Origin: Bacteroidaceae bacterium
GTDB taxonomy: Bacteria; Bacteroidota; Bacteroidia; Bacteroidales; Bacteroidaceae
Reading direction: 5' to 3'
Assembly (NCBI GenBank): GCA_017522915.1
Contig: JAFWXX010000036.1
Span: 1-64,000 of the forward strand
DNA length: 64,000 nucleotides
Positions 1 through 8,517 of the stretch are shown piece after piece; within the stretch, counting starts at the first letter, position 1, and each line of letters opens with the position of its first letter. The translations under genes were made by a program, and so were the position numbers. The notes under the pieces are model-generated. The model was not told where the DNA came from and made no database searches. It saw nothing but the letters and a program-made list of their open reading frames with translations.

Positions 1-2
1 CA

Positions 3-740
3 GCCACTGTAGAAAGACAGAAAGTTAAAGTAGTTACATCGGGAGAATTGCTTAATGTTGTTGAACCACTGACTCTGGAGATGCTGAACATGGAGAATTC
101 AAATGCATCCAATGTTGTATCTGTGGCTGCAAACAACTATAGAGAACCCGTTCAGCCTCAAATAAACAATAATGTCACAGCAAACCAAAGCCTTGGCAAT
201 TTTGACAGCAGTGCTGAGGTCATTATGTATGGTGTTGATTACTCTAGAGTACAAATTGTAGGCACAAATTCAACACCGCAAGAGCTAGCAAACACTTTTG
301 CAGAAGTCAATGCCACTTTTGCAGCAGAGCCGAACAGGTTTAATTTTACAAAATTGTCTGGCCGACCAACAGCACTATATACCGAACCGACAAACGTATT
401 GATAAATACGATTAACTGGCAAGAAAGTCTTAGCGGATATGGCAAAGAACCGAAATTCTCGATTGAGGATGCAATTATGAAATACAAGCTACCACATACA
501 CATGGTATGGGTATGGTGCTGATTGCATTAATCATTAACAACCGCAAATCGTATTGCAGACACGAACTTGTTTATTTTGATATAAATACCAGAAAGATAC
601 TTTTTAAGCAGAAAATAGACACTAAAGCTAAAGGCGTAAGTTTACGAAATGCTTTGGCAAATTCTGTCTTCGAGATTATTGACAATGACAGATTACGTCT
701 CAAGATTAGGATTATGAGTGTTGTAAAGAAGAAATTCTAG
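3..740 (+). CDS. Uncharacterised protein, 5' end outside the window
   Basis: The reading frame is open from base 3, so the gene starts upstream of the window; the first in-window initiator (TTG at 48) is probably internal. About 245 residues are visible. The first third is low-complexity and rich in Asn, Val and Ser, as in a linker after a signal sequence. The rest is a compact mixed domain with motifs such as PHTHGMG near residue 165 and a basic end (VVKKKF). I do not recognise the family with certainty; it resembles short Bacteroides lipoproteins of unknown function. A terminator follows the stop codon. Function unknown. Confidence 0.6.
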   Translation, partial: ATVERQKVKVVTSGELLNVVEPLTLEMLNMENSNASNVVSVAANNYREPVQPQINNNVTANQSLGNFDSSAEVIMYGVDYSRVQIVGTNSTPQELANTFAEVNATFAAEPNRFNFTKLSGRPTALYTEPTNVLINTINWQESLSGYGKEPKFSIEDAIMKYKLPHTHGMGMVLIALIINNRKSYCRHELVYFDINTRKILFKQKIDTKAKGVSLRNALANSVFEIIDNDRLRLKIRIMSVVKKKF

Positions 741-772
741 AATCCTCGCAGACCTTGCATATAATGAAGAAT

Positions 773-812
773 GAGGGTGACCCAAAAGTAAGATTGGGTT
801 GCCCTCTTTTTT
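773..812 (+). terminator. Rho-independent terminator after the first gene
   Basis: GAGGGTGACCCAA at 773-785 pairs with TTGGGTTGCCCTC at 794-806 (one mismatch and one G-U pair), and a run of T follows to 812. It lies 33 bases after the stop codon of the truncated first gene. Confidence 0.8.
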
Positions 813-842
813 GTTTGCAGGGCTCTCACATACGGTTATCTC

Positions 843-1306
843 GGGTCACCTGCAAACTCTAGGGGGGGGAAGTCTTTTATAAATAATTCTCAACCTTCAC
901 ACGACTGTCTTGTATTCCATTTCTTGTCGTTCTATTCTCTTCTTTCATAACTGAAAGAAGCAAAGGTTCCGCCACAGAACAAAGATGTGATTAAACGAGT
1001 GAAACGTCAAGCTTGCTTGAACGTTTTGTAACGAGTGGTAACATCTTATTTAAAATCAGTCGAAACACCCTTCTGCTTAGGAGTTGGTAAACCAACATCC
1101 TTCGTTTGGTTGTTTCTTGGAGCTACGCTGTGATTTTGACAGTGGCGGGAGTCTTTTTAAAATTACCTATGCTGATGTAATGCTTGTTATATAAATGCTT
1201 TCCTTGACAAGTAAGCTGTGGGTCACAGATGTTCTGATAAGAATAAGTAGTTCAGCCCACATGCTTTTTCTACTGAACCTAGCCCCCCAGACTTTGCAGG
1301 TGAACC
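843..1306. repeat. Nested inverted-repeat element without coding content
   Basis: This is most of the 770-base gap between the first gene and the sugar kinase. The outer arms, 843-867 and 1283-1306, are imperfect inverted copies sharing the core CACCTGCAAA and ending in G and C runs. Inside, CCGCCAC at 969-975 is inverted at 1142-1148. AAGATGT (982-988) pairs with 1041-1047, and AAACGTCAAGC (1002-1012) with 1015-1026. AACGAGTG occurs at 994 and 1030, and GTTGGT/ACCAAC forms a hairpin at 1083-1096. No credible reading frame is present. It could be a MITE-like non-autonomous element, a decayed mobile-element end, or a large structured RNA; the sequence alone does not decide. Confidence 0.6.
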
Positions 1307-1443
1307 CTCCAAAAGCAAGTTCCGGTCTTCTTGGTGATATACTGTTTTTTGGGGTTACCAACAATAGTATGGAGCGAATCAATTGACAATTCCACTGTTA
1401 TTATTATTAACGCCATTCACATCTCGTTTTTCTGCTTTAAACT

Positions 1444-1451
1444 TATATTTG
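1444..1451 (+). promoter_or_regulatory. Candidate -7 box of the sugar kinase gene
   Basis: TATATTTG matches the Bacteroidetes -7 consensus TAnnTTTG, 59 bases before the start codon. No clear -33 TTTG is seen at the usual spacing, so the call is weak. Confidence 0.35.
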
Positions 1452-1510
1452 CACATAAAAGGTAAACAGCTGAGATTGGAACAGATTTCAACCCATTAAA
1501 TCTTCGTTTT

Positions 1511-2503
1511 ATGAAAAAGTTTATTATCGGCATTGGAGAGGCATTGTGGGACAAATTCATCAAAGAGCATCTCCTTATTAGAAAACCTGGTGGTGCACCT
1601 GCCAATTTTGTTTATCACACGACCCAACTTGGTATTGAAGGCTTTGTCGTAAGCGCAGTCGGAGATGATGATTTAGGACGCGAACTTCAAGAATTCCTTG
1701 ACAAAAAAGGAGTTCGTTACATTATGCACATCTCCAATAACAAGACCGGTGAAGTTGAAGCGACACCACTCGCGAATGGTGACAATGAGTATAAAATATT
1801 CAAGAATGTTGCATATGACGACATTCCTTACACCGATGCGCTTGACAAGCTCGTTCCTTATATAGGTGCAATATGTTTCGGCACCTTGGCTCAAAGAGAA
1901 AATGGCACAAGTTCACAGACGATCAGACGCCTGCTAGAGAGCGTAGATGATGAAAGCACATTAAAGATCTACGACATCAACATCCGCCCCACATGCGATA
2001 TATCGAACCTCGAAAGTACAACAGAAGAGGATGCAAGAGTAGAACGCGAAAAGTTGATGGCAATATATACAACAAGCCTTCAACTTGCCAACATCCTTAA
2101 GATAAACCAGACTGAACTGCCTATTTTGGCGGAGTGCCTTGGGATCAAGGGAGAGCACAAACAAATATGCGAAGCCCTGATAGAACGGTTCAAACTGAAT
2201 ATTGTGATATATACCCTTGGGGAAGAAGGTAGCATTGTTTATTACAAGGAAGCAGGGAGTCAAGAACTTCAAGAGAGCTATTGCCGTGTAGATATTGATG
2301 ATATTATCAGTGAACTCAACATTACCAAGGACGAGAACTGTGACACTGTTGGAGCAGGCGACTCTTTTACTGCAGCATTCGTTGCCGGAATAATCAAGGG
2401 GCTCGACATTAAGGATGCACATTATAAAGCGTCAAGGCTTGCCGCTTATGTATGTACAAGACAAGGAGCTATGCCGCAACTTCACAAAAGCATATTATTC
2501 TAA
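1511..2503 (+). CDS. PfkB-family carbohydrate kinase (probable fructokinase)
   Basis: A cytoplasmic ribokinase-family kinase of 330 residues, the usual length. It would phosphorylate a free sugar, most likely fructose, with ATP. The N-terminal sugar-binding motif GGAPANF is at about residues 27-33, and the C-terminal signature DTVGAGDSF at 278-286 holds the anion hole GAGD and the catalytic base Asp284. The start follows the palindromic gap and has a TATATTTG box upstream. It is followed after 120 bases by an exported peptidase in the same direction, so there may be read-through. Substrate is inferred from the family; other hexoses are possible. Confidence 0.88.
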   Translation: MKKFIIGIGEALWDKFIKEHLLIRKPGGAPANFVYHTTQLGIEGFVVSAVGDDDLGRELQEFLDKKGVRYIMHISNNKTGEVEATPLANGDNEYKIFKNVAYDDIPYTDALDKLVPYIGAICFGTLAQRENGTSSQTIRRLLESVDDESTLKIYDINIRPTCDISNLESTTEEDARVEREKLMAIYTTSLQLANILKINQTELPILAECLGIKGEHKQICEALIERFKLNIVIYTLGEEGSIVYYKEAGSQELQESYCRVDIDDIISELNITKDENCDTVGAGDSFTAAFVAGIIKGLDIKDAHYKASRLAAYVCTRQGAMPQLHKSILF

Positions 2504-2623
2504 ATATGAGCCGAAAATAATTCAGAGTAGGCACATATTTAAAACACATTACTATGAAAAAAAGATTTTAACCCTAATTGCATCATGCCCTTGTCACAGA
2601 TTACCCAACACAAATATAGTGCT

Positions 2624-3967
2624 ATGAAAAGATTTTTTATATTAGTTACGCTCAGTTCCATACTAATGAGCACACATACCTTTAATCTTTATGCCCAAAG
2701 TCGTAATGAAAGGGAGATTGCCAAACATGCAATATCGCACGACAAACTGCTGGAGCGTTTGATGAAGTATCTGTCAGTAGAGAGTTACTCAAAATACGAC
2801 AATATAAACAATACTTGGACCATGACGCCCGGTCAAGAAAAGATGGCTACAATGCTTGCGGCAGAGGCCAGGGAACTTGGTGCAGAGGTCTATCACAGTC
2901 CTGACAATTACGTGTATGTTACAGTCCCTTCAAATGTCAATAAAGATATCCCCGTCATGGGCATATGCAGCCACCTCGATTACTCGGAAGAGGCTCCTCA
3001 CATAGGAATAAAGCCATCTGTCACCCGATATCAAGGCGGTGATATCGTACTTAGCCCAGGAGTTGTATTGAGTCCCGAATCCAAAGAGGGACGAGACCTC
3101 AACAACCTTGTAGGCAAGACATTGATACATACCGACGGTACTACGCTCTTGGGCGGAGACTGCAAGAACGGTTGTGCGGTAGCGATGTCAGTACTGGAGA
3201 CATTGATGAAATCGAACATCAAGCATGGCGAGGTGCAGTTTGTATGGTGTCCGAATGAGGACATCGGTAAGTCTGCCGAAAGAATAGACACGACATACTT
3301 TAACCCAGAAATATTCTATGACATTGATGGAGAGGGCAACAAAGAAGTCGGTATTGCAAATTTTACAGCTAGAGGCATATTCATGAAGTTCATCGGCAAG
3401 GACGCGCACCCAGGAGAAGCAAAAGCTATGGGATTGGGCGATGCTATGGCTGCTGCTGCACAATTTGTTGCCGCAATACCATTGGATTGCCGTCCGGAAC
3501 ATTCTGAGGGTACTCAAGGGTATATGCAGGCATACGGATTCACTCAAGAAGGCATTAACTGGATAGTAAAATTGCGTTTGCGATACTTTGATGCCGCGGA
3601 TGGTGAAAAATATGACAAAGTTGTCAAAAATGCTCTTGAATCAATAAAAAGGGACTATCCTAACGTTGGTATTGAAACCATCATGGACAAAATAGAATAT
3701 GAGAACGTGTCATACTCTATTCACCCGGAATGTATTCCTTCACTGCAAAAGGCAGCAGAAAAATGCGGAAAAGAACTTGAACTACTATCGAACAGAGGCG
3801 GCACTACAGCTGCAATGATGGCAGCCAAAGGACTCAGAGGCGGCCTTCTCGTATTCTCCGGACAACATGCTATACACTCTGTATACGAATATTCGGTTCT
3901 TGAAGAAGTACATGAATCATACATGCTCATGTTACACACCATTGATGAAATTTCAAAATTAAAGTAA
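2624..3967 (+). CDS. Exported PepT-like M20 aminopeptidase with altered metal site
   Basis: A 447-residue member of the M20B (tripeptidase T) family. I start at 2624 rather than 2585 because this gives a clean signal peptide ending near YAQ. PepT itself is cytoplasmic, so export is unusual. The metal-binding HLD motif is at 117-119. The usual GADDKAG is GGDCKNG here, keeping the bridging Asp179 but with Cys180 in place of the second Asp. The usual DEE motif reads NED, so the catalytic Glu212 is kept but the adjacent metal ligand is Asp213. Asp235 and a C-terminal His in the QHAIH segment complete the site. It likely removes N-terminal residues from short peptides in the periplasm; activity is not certain. 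Confidence 0.8.
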   Translation: MKRFFILVTLSSILMSTHTFNLYAQSRNEREIAKHAISHDKLLERLMKYLSVESYSKYDNINNTWTMTPGQEKMATMLAAEARELGAEVYHSPDNYVYVTVPSNVNKDIPVMGICSHLDYSEEAPHIGIKPSVTRYQGGDIVLSPGVVLSPESKEGRDLNNLVGKTLIHTDGTTLLGGDCKNGCAVAMSVLETLMKSNIKHGEVQFVWCPNEDIGKSAERIDTTYFNPEIFYDIDGEGNKEVGIANFTARGIFMKFIGKDAHPGEAKAMGLGDAMAAAAQFVAAIPLDCRPEHSEGTQGYMQAYGFTQEGINWIVKLRLRYFDAADGEKYDKVVKNALESIKRDYPNVGIETIMDKIEYENVSYSIHPECIPSLQKAAEKCGKELELLSNRGGTTAAMMAAKGLRGGLLVFSGQHAIHSVYEYSVLEEVHESYMLMLHTIDEISKLK

Positions 3968-3975
3968 CCAAACAT

Positions 3976-4015
3976 AACCACCGGAGGAGGACCCTGAAGC
4001 CCTCCTCCGGTGGTT
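3976..4015. terminator. Bidirectional terminator hairpin
   Basis: A perfect 15-base-pair stem (3976-3990 with 4001-4015, AACCACCGGAGGAGG) with a 10-base loop lies between the convergent peptidase and flavodiiron genes and can serve both. Confidence 0.8.
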
Positions 4016-4028
4016 ATATCAATGTAAT

Positions 4029-5186
4029 TCAGGCAAGCAGTGCTGTAGCCAACTGCTCCATGGCTACAACATCGCTATCCTTCATGCGAGAGCGTATGGT
4101 AACCATAGGCTCTGCTATCTCAACCGACTTCATTCCCTCCAGCATTGAACGCATCACACGACCTGCCGTAGGTGCCCATGAGCCGTTTTCCACAATGGCA
4201 ACCTTGCGTTTCTGGAATGCCTTTATCTTGAGATGATGCAGGAAATCGTGCATAGGCGGGAACACATCGGCATCGTACGATGCAGCACATACGACCATAT
4301 GGCTATAACGGAAAGCATCCTCTACAGCCTCGGCCATGTCGCAACGGGAGAGGTCTGTTACAACGACCTTAGGCGCACCCTTTGCACGCAGTATCTCGGC
4401 AAGCCGGTTGGCTGCAACAGCAGTTCCGCCATGTATCGATGCGTACGCCACAAAGACACCTTCTGTTTCGGGTTCATACTTGCTCCATGTGTCGTACAGA
4501 CCTATATAATGAGCAAGATTATCGGCCAACACCGGACCATGAAGAGGGCATATTGTCTTTATGTCAAGCGTAGCAGCCTTCTTTAGAAGAGTCTGTACCT
4601 GTGTGCCGTACTTGCCGCAGATATTGAAGTAATAGCGTCGTGCCTCGCAATCCCATGAACCGCCATTGCATATTGCACCGAACTTGCCGAATGCGTCGGC
4701 AGAGAAGAGGACCTTCTCGCTCTGTTCGTACGAGACCATCACCTCAGGCCAGTGCACCATTGGCGCAACGAAAAACTGAAGCGTGTGCGTGCCCAGAGAG
4801 AGTGTATCACCCTCTTTGACAGCTATTCCGCAACCGGCAAAATCGACCCCTTCGAAAAACTGCGGCAACATCTTGAGAGCCGCTGCTGTTGCAACAACCT
4901 TTATCGAGGGGTACTTCCCTACTACCTCGGCTATAAGTGATGCATGGTCGGGCTCGGCATGCTGCACGACAAGATAATCGGGCTGACGGCCTGCGAGAGC
5001 ATTCTCTACATTAGCCCACCATTCCGTTCCCTTGCGTGCATCGGCAGTGTCCATTATGGCCACTTTATCATCAAGGATAACGTATGAATTGTATGCAATT
5101 CCATCCGGCACTGCATACTGGCTCTCGAAAAGGTCGATGTCAAGGTCATCGACACCTACATACTTTATTGTTGGTGATATTTCCAT
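4029..5186 (-). CDS. Flavodiiron protein (A-type oxygen/NO reductase)
   Basis: A 385-residue flavodiiron protein that reduces O2 to water, or NO to N2O, using electrons from rubredoxin or a similar donor; it protects anaerobes. The N-terminal metallo-beta-lactamase domain (about 1-240) has all diiron ligands: His76, Glu78, Asp80 and His81 in HAEPDH, then VHWPE, SADAFG and LHGP. The C-terminal flavodoxin domain (about 245-385) begins with VFVAYASIHGGT, the FMN phosphate loop, and has the ENGSWAPTAG segment. There is no C-terminal rubredoxin or flavin reductase domain, so it is class A. It appears monocistronic, converging on the peptidase gene. Confidence 0.9.
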   Translation of the reverse strand: MEISPTIKYVGVDDLDIDLFESQYAVPDGIAYNSYVILDDKVAIMDTADARKGTEWWANVENALAGRQPDYLVVQHAEPDHASLIAEVVGKYPSIKVVATAAALKMLPQFFEGVDFAGCGIAVKEGDTLSLGTHTLQFFVAPMVHWPEVMVSYEQSEKVLFSADAFGKFGAICNGGSWDCEARRYYFNICGKYGTQVQTLLKKAATLDIKTICPLHGPVLADNLAHYIGLYDTWSKYEPETEGVFVAYASIHGGTAVAANRLAEILRAKGAPKVVVTDLSRCDMAEAVEDAFRYSHMVVCAASYDADVFPPMHDFLHHLKIKAFQKRKVAIVENGSWAPTAGRVMRSMLEGMKSVEIAEPMVTIRSRMKDSDVVAMEQLATALLA

Positions 5187-5301
5187 AGTCTAAATATTGT
5201 ATAATACCTTACGAAGGTAACAAAAACTTAGTTCATGCACAACTTGCCGGGAAGGCAGCTGCAACCCGACAAGATTCTTTAACTTAAAATAGCCCCGTTT
5301 A

Positions 5302-5883
5302 TCAGAATTGCACCTCCGGTGCTTTCTCAGCACCCTCCTGCGCCTCGAAATAAGGGCGTTTCTCAAAGCCGAACATACCGGCAAGCAGGTTGCGCGGGAA
5401 TGTACGTATTGAGGTGTTGTAGCTTTTTGCCGCATCATTGAAGTTGCGTCGCTCCACGCTTATACGGTTCTCTGTACCTTCGAGCTGAGCCTGCAGTTCA
5501 AGAAAGTTCTGATTGGCCTTCAATTCGGGGTAAGCCTCTGTAATGGCAAGCAGACGGCCAAGAGCAGAACCGACCTCGCCCTGTGCCTTCTGGAACTCCT
5601 GCAACTTCTCTGGTGTAAGGTTGTCGGCATCGACAGTCACCTGTGTTGCACGTGTACGAGCCGAAATGACAGCATCGAGCGTCTCTTTCTCATGTGCAGC
5701 ATATCCCTTTACCGTATTGACAAGGTTAGGGATAAGGTCGGCACGACGCTGATACTGGTTCTCGACATTGCTCCATGCGGTACTTACAGCCTCATCGGCC
5801 TTTACCATTCCATTATAACCGGTTATACCCCAGATAGCCACAATGGCTACAACTGCAAGGATAATGATTGTTGACTTTTTCAT
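5302..5883 (-). CDS. LemA family protein
   Basis: A 193-residue LemA protein: a short cytoplasmic start, one membrane helix at about 5-25, then a long helical periplasmic domain with the family's motif around VENQYQRRADLIPNL. The start at 5883 (MKKST) is chosen because the upstream extension is the Gly-rich tail of the neighbour read in another frame. The biochemical role of LemA proteins is unknown. The gene follows the TPM protein by 34 bases, a pairing seen widely in bacteria and suggesting joint action in the envelope. An imperfect hairpin at 5243-5273 could end the transcript. Confidence 0.9.
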   Translation of the reverse strand: MKKSTIIILAVVAIVAIWGITGYNGMVKADEAVSTAWSNVENQYQRRADLIPNLVNTVKGYAAHEKETLDAVISARTRATQVTVDADNLTPEKLQEFQKAQGEVGSALGRLLAITEAYPELKANQNFLELQAQLEGTENRISVERRNFNDAAKSYNTSIRTFPRNLLAGMFGFEKRPYFEAQEGAEKAPEVQF

Positions 5884-5917
5884 TGCTTTTGATATTAATT
5901 GATTATTTATTGCTTTA

Positions 5918-6814
5918 TCAGAAACGGCTGCCGGCACCTCCGCCGCCGAAGCTGCCTCCGCCGAAACTGCCGCCACGGAAGCCCCCTCCGAAGCTGCCTC
6001 CGCCAAAACCACGGCCTATAGCCGCACCGCCGCCGAACGAATGACGGCTGTTGTCATCGGCATGCTCTTTACGGGTAAACGTGTAACCGCAGTTAGAACA
6101 ACGGTATGTATTCTCGCGAACTACATAACCGACACAACGCTGCACTATGCGCGAACTCACTCTCACAACCTCATGCTTGCCGCATTTGGGGCAACGGGTA
6201 CTGTACCACACAGCCAATGATATTATTCCAATACCTCCAAATATAAGGGACAGAAATATGACAAGTGCGACAATCTCGTCTTCGTCATCCTCGCCCAAGT
6301 TCTCCATGGAACCGTCAAGAACGCCGCACACGGCACGCACCCCCTCTACCATTCCGCTGTTCCAGTCATCATTGGCAAGATGCTCCACCATATACTTCTG
6401 CTGTATGCGCTTGCATATAGCGTCGGGCATTATACCCTCAAGACCATAGCCGGTTGAGAACTGTACACAGCGTTTATCGGTAGAAAGCAGGATTACAAGA
6501 CCGTTGTCACGCCCTTTCTCACCCACCCCGTTCTCCTTGCCAAGACGGTAGGCAAAGTCGAAACAGTCACCGCCCTCGATGCCGGTAAGAACAACAACAA
6601 TAGCTTGTATGCCGGTTTTCTCTTCCAGGGCATACAGCATGCTGTCCATAACAGCAACCGCCTCTTGGGAAAGGATATTGTCGGGATTGCTCACATAGCG
6701 GGTTCTGTCCATAAGATGAACCATAGGTACATCGCTCACCTTGTACTCTTTCGCCTGAACCATTGATAGTGGCAAAAGAGCAGCAAGCAACAGGATATAC
6801 AGACTTCTTTTCAT
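5918..6814 (-). CDS. TPM-domain membrane protein with zinc ribbon and Gly-rich tail
   Basis: A 298-residue envelope protein with a signal peptide (1-21) and a TPM domain (about 35-175, with YVSNPDNILS near its start). A transmembrane helix follows at about 182-205. Next comes a cytoplasmic zinc-ribbon-like segment with CPKC and CSNC pairs about 30 residues apart, then a C-terminal run of GGGSFGGG repeats. TPM proteins are found with LemA and are linked to envelope upkeep in plants and bacteria; the enzymatic role is not settled. It lies 5 bases downstream of the GH123 gene and 34 before lemA. The Gly tail makes GC-rich repetitive DNA at 5930-6010. Confidence 0.85.
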   Translation of the reverse strand: MKRSLYILLLAALLPLSMVQAKEYKVSDVPMVHLMDRTRYVSNPDNILSQEAVAVMDSMLYALEEKTGIQAIVVVLTGIEGGDCFDFAYRLGKENGVGEKGRDNGLVILLSTDKRCVQFSTGYGLEGIMPDAICKRIQQKYMVEHLANDDWNSGMVEGVRAVCGVLDGSMENLGEDDEDEIVALVIFLSLIFGGIGIISLAVWYSTRCPKCGKHEVVRVSSRIVQRCVGYVVRENTYRCSNCGYTFTRKEHADDNSRHSFGGGAAIGRGFGGGSFGGGFRGGSFGGGSFGGGGAGSRF

Positions 6815-6819
6815 TTGAA

Positions 6820-8499
6820 TTACATTCGGTTAAGCCCCTTGCGGAAGCCATTTACCATTTTCTCGCTATCGGTAGATATCTTCTTTATATCTATGCTCTT
6901 CAGCAATTTCTCAAGTGCCTTTACACGCGAGGCGTTTCCCTTTGCCTTAGCCTCTGCCAAAAGAATCTTGTACTTCTCGAACTGCTGGATTCCCTGCACA
7001 AGACGTTCCCAGCGTATTGAGCTTATGCTGAAAGGATAGATGACGTATGTGTCGCCTGCCGGCCATGCAGTGAAGCGTGAATCGGCCTCCGGAGTAACCG
7101 TCCAGCTGTTATAGGCCCAACGCAGATAGCCGTCGAGGCCTTTTGCAAGTGCCTCAAGAGCAATAAACTCAGCATCAGCAGGAGCTGTAAAGGTAAAAAG
7201 GTTGGGATACTCGGCACTGCAGCATGTGTAGTATGTCGAAACCTTACCCTGCTCTCTGCGCCTTGCTATAAGTTCCTGAGTGTATGCCCCGTATGCGAAT
7301 ATATCAAGGCAATAGTCGTATATATCGGCCTCAATCTCAGGGTGATAGTTTCCTGCCATTGATATCTTCATGCCTGGCGCATACTCCTTTATCACCTTTA
7401 TGGCAGCCTGCATCTGCTGCAAGCTTCGTTCGTCCATTGAGATGAATGTCCTGTCGAACCACCCCTTCTCCTTAAGATGTTTGGCGAAAGCACTCAGCAT
7501 GCCGCCCCAGAACTGTGCATACGCTTCGTCACCGGGTGCGCAGTTGATATACTTGTGCGTATGTGTTGCCTGGTCGTAGTAACGGAAAGAGAGTTTCCAT
7601 GGAATCATCGAGAAGCATGTTATCTCCTTGTCTATGCCGCACGACATCATGAACTCGACCCAGCGGTCGAAGATTGTGAAGTCGTAGAGCCATGTGCCGT
7701 CGGCCTTCTTTATCCATGTTACCATGCTGCCGAACGGGTCATATGTCTGCCCGTCCCAGGGACGGTCTATGAGAGTTGCTGTAATGGCCTTCTGGCCTGC
7801 AGATGCCAGTTTGAGCATGTATGGACGCAGAACCTCGAAGTGCTTGTCGCTCCATACCTCGACATTGTGGACACGGGCCACTGCATAAGGGTTCTGCCAT
7901 AGGTCGAGGTGGAAACTCCACTCCTTTGGAGAAGGCAATGTACGTCCCAGAACCTTGACCGAATAGCTGTATCTTGTCTTCTTGCCTTCACACTCAAGTT
8001 CCACATATCCCTTATACGTACCTGGAGCTGCATCCTGCGGCACCTGCACTGTAAGCCACAAGCCACGATAACCGCCCATGGGTACAATGGAAGGATTTTC
8101 ATCAGTGATACGGTCGGCAACAAGATTCTCGCCATACGCATCCACCTCATGCTTGCCGCAACCTGTAAACTTGTCAGTTATTACATATTGCACAAAACCG
8201 CCGACGACATTTGTCGAAGGTATCACATTGCTTCCGTTCCTAAGTTCGCTGAAACGATAGCCCACCTCCCTGTCGTTCATGGGAGTGGTTGGGATATCCT
8301 GACGGTTTGTTACAAGCAGCTGGAAATTCACACGTTCACCACGCCATGCAGCCGCCGTATTGACGGCAGTCGAGCGGACAGGAGTCCCGAAGTCCGCAGG
8401 ATAACGCTCGTCAATACAGCCCCAGCGAGCTGATAGCTGTGCAACTGACGGCAGCACCGATGCAAGCATCATGGCTGCCACGAAAATCTTCTTTACCAT
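6820..8499 (-). CDS. GH123-like beta-N-acetylgalactosaminidase (DUF4091)
   Basis: A 559-residue exported enzyme with a signal peptide (1-20), an N-terminal beta-sandwich (about 25-185) and a catalytic barrel (about 195-520). Known GH123 enzymes release terminal N-acetylgalactosamine from glycolipids and glycans by substrate-assisted catalysis with an adjacent Asp-Glu pair; here that pair is most likely Asp356-Glu357 in SMDERS. The family's length and domain order fit. The gene lies in a tight minus-strand set after a TonB receptor and a lipoprotein, which suggests host-glycan use, though no SusD partner is present. Substrate is inferred. Confidence 0.8.
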   Translation of the reverse strand: MVKKIFVAAMMLASVLPSVAQLSARWGCIDERYPADFGTPVRSTAVNTAAAWRGERVNFQLLVTNRQDIPTTPMNDREVGYRFSELRNGSNVIPSTNVVGGFVQYVITDKFTGCGKHEVDAYGENLVADRITDENPSIVPMGGYRGLWLTVQVPQDAAPGTYKGYVELECEGKKTRYSYSVKVLGRTLPSPKEWSFHLDLWQNPYAVARVHNVEVWSDKHFEVLRPYMLKLASAGQKAITATLIDRPWDGQTYDPFGSMVTWIKKADGTWLYDFTIFDRWVEFMMSCGIDKEITCFSMIPWKLSFRYYDQATHTHKYINCAPGDEAYAQFWGGMLSAFAKHLKEKGWFDRTFISMDERSLQQMQAAIKVIKEYAPGMKISMAGNYHPEIEADIYDYCLDIFAYGAYTQELIARRREQGKVSTYYTCCSAEYPNLFTFTAPADAEFIALEALAKGLDGYLRWAYNSWTVTPEADSRFTAWPAGDTYVIYPFSISSIRWERLVQGIQQFEKYKILLAEAKAKGNASRVKALEKLLKSIDIKKISTDSEKMVNGFRKGLNRM

Positions 8500-8517
8500 T
8501 GCTGTATCTTCTTATTG

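Noticed and set aside
1167..1386. Overlapping frames of 71 and 63 codons on both strands in the palindromic gap
   Set aside because: They mirror each other across repeated DNA, have no start context or family pattern, and are explained by the inverted repeats.
5930..6010. GC-rich tandem repeat DNA
   Set aside because: It codes for the GGGSFGGG tail of the TPM protein, so it is protein low complexity rather than an independent repeat element.
5884..6012. N-terminal extension of LemA
   Set aside because: It is the Gly-rich tail of the TPM gene read in another frame (Ala-rich), not part of LemA.
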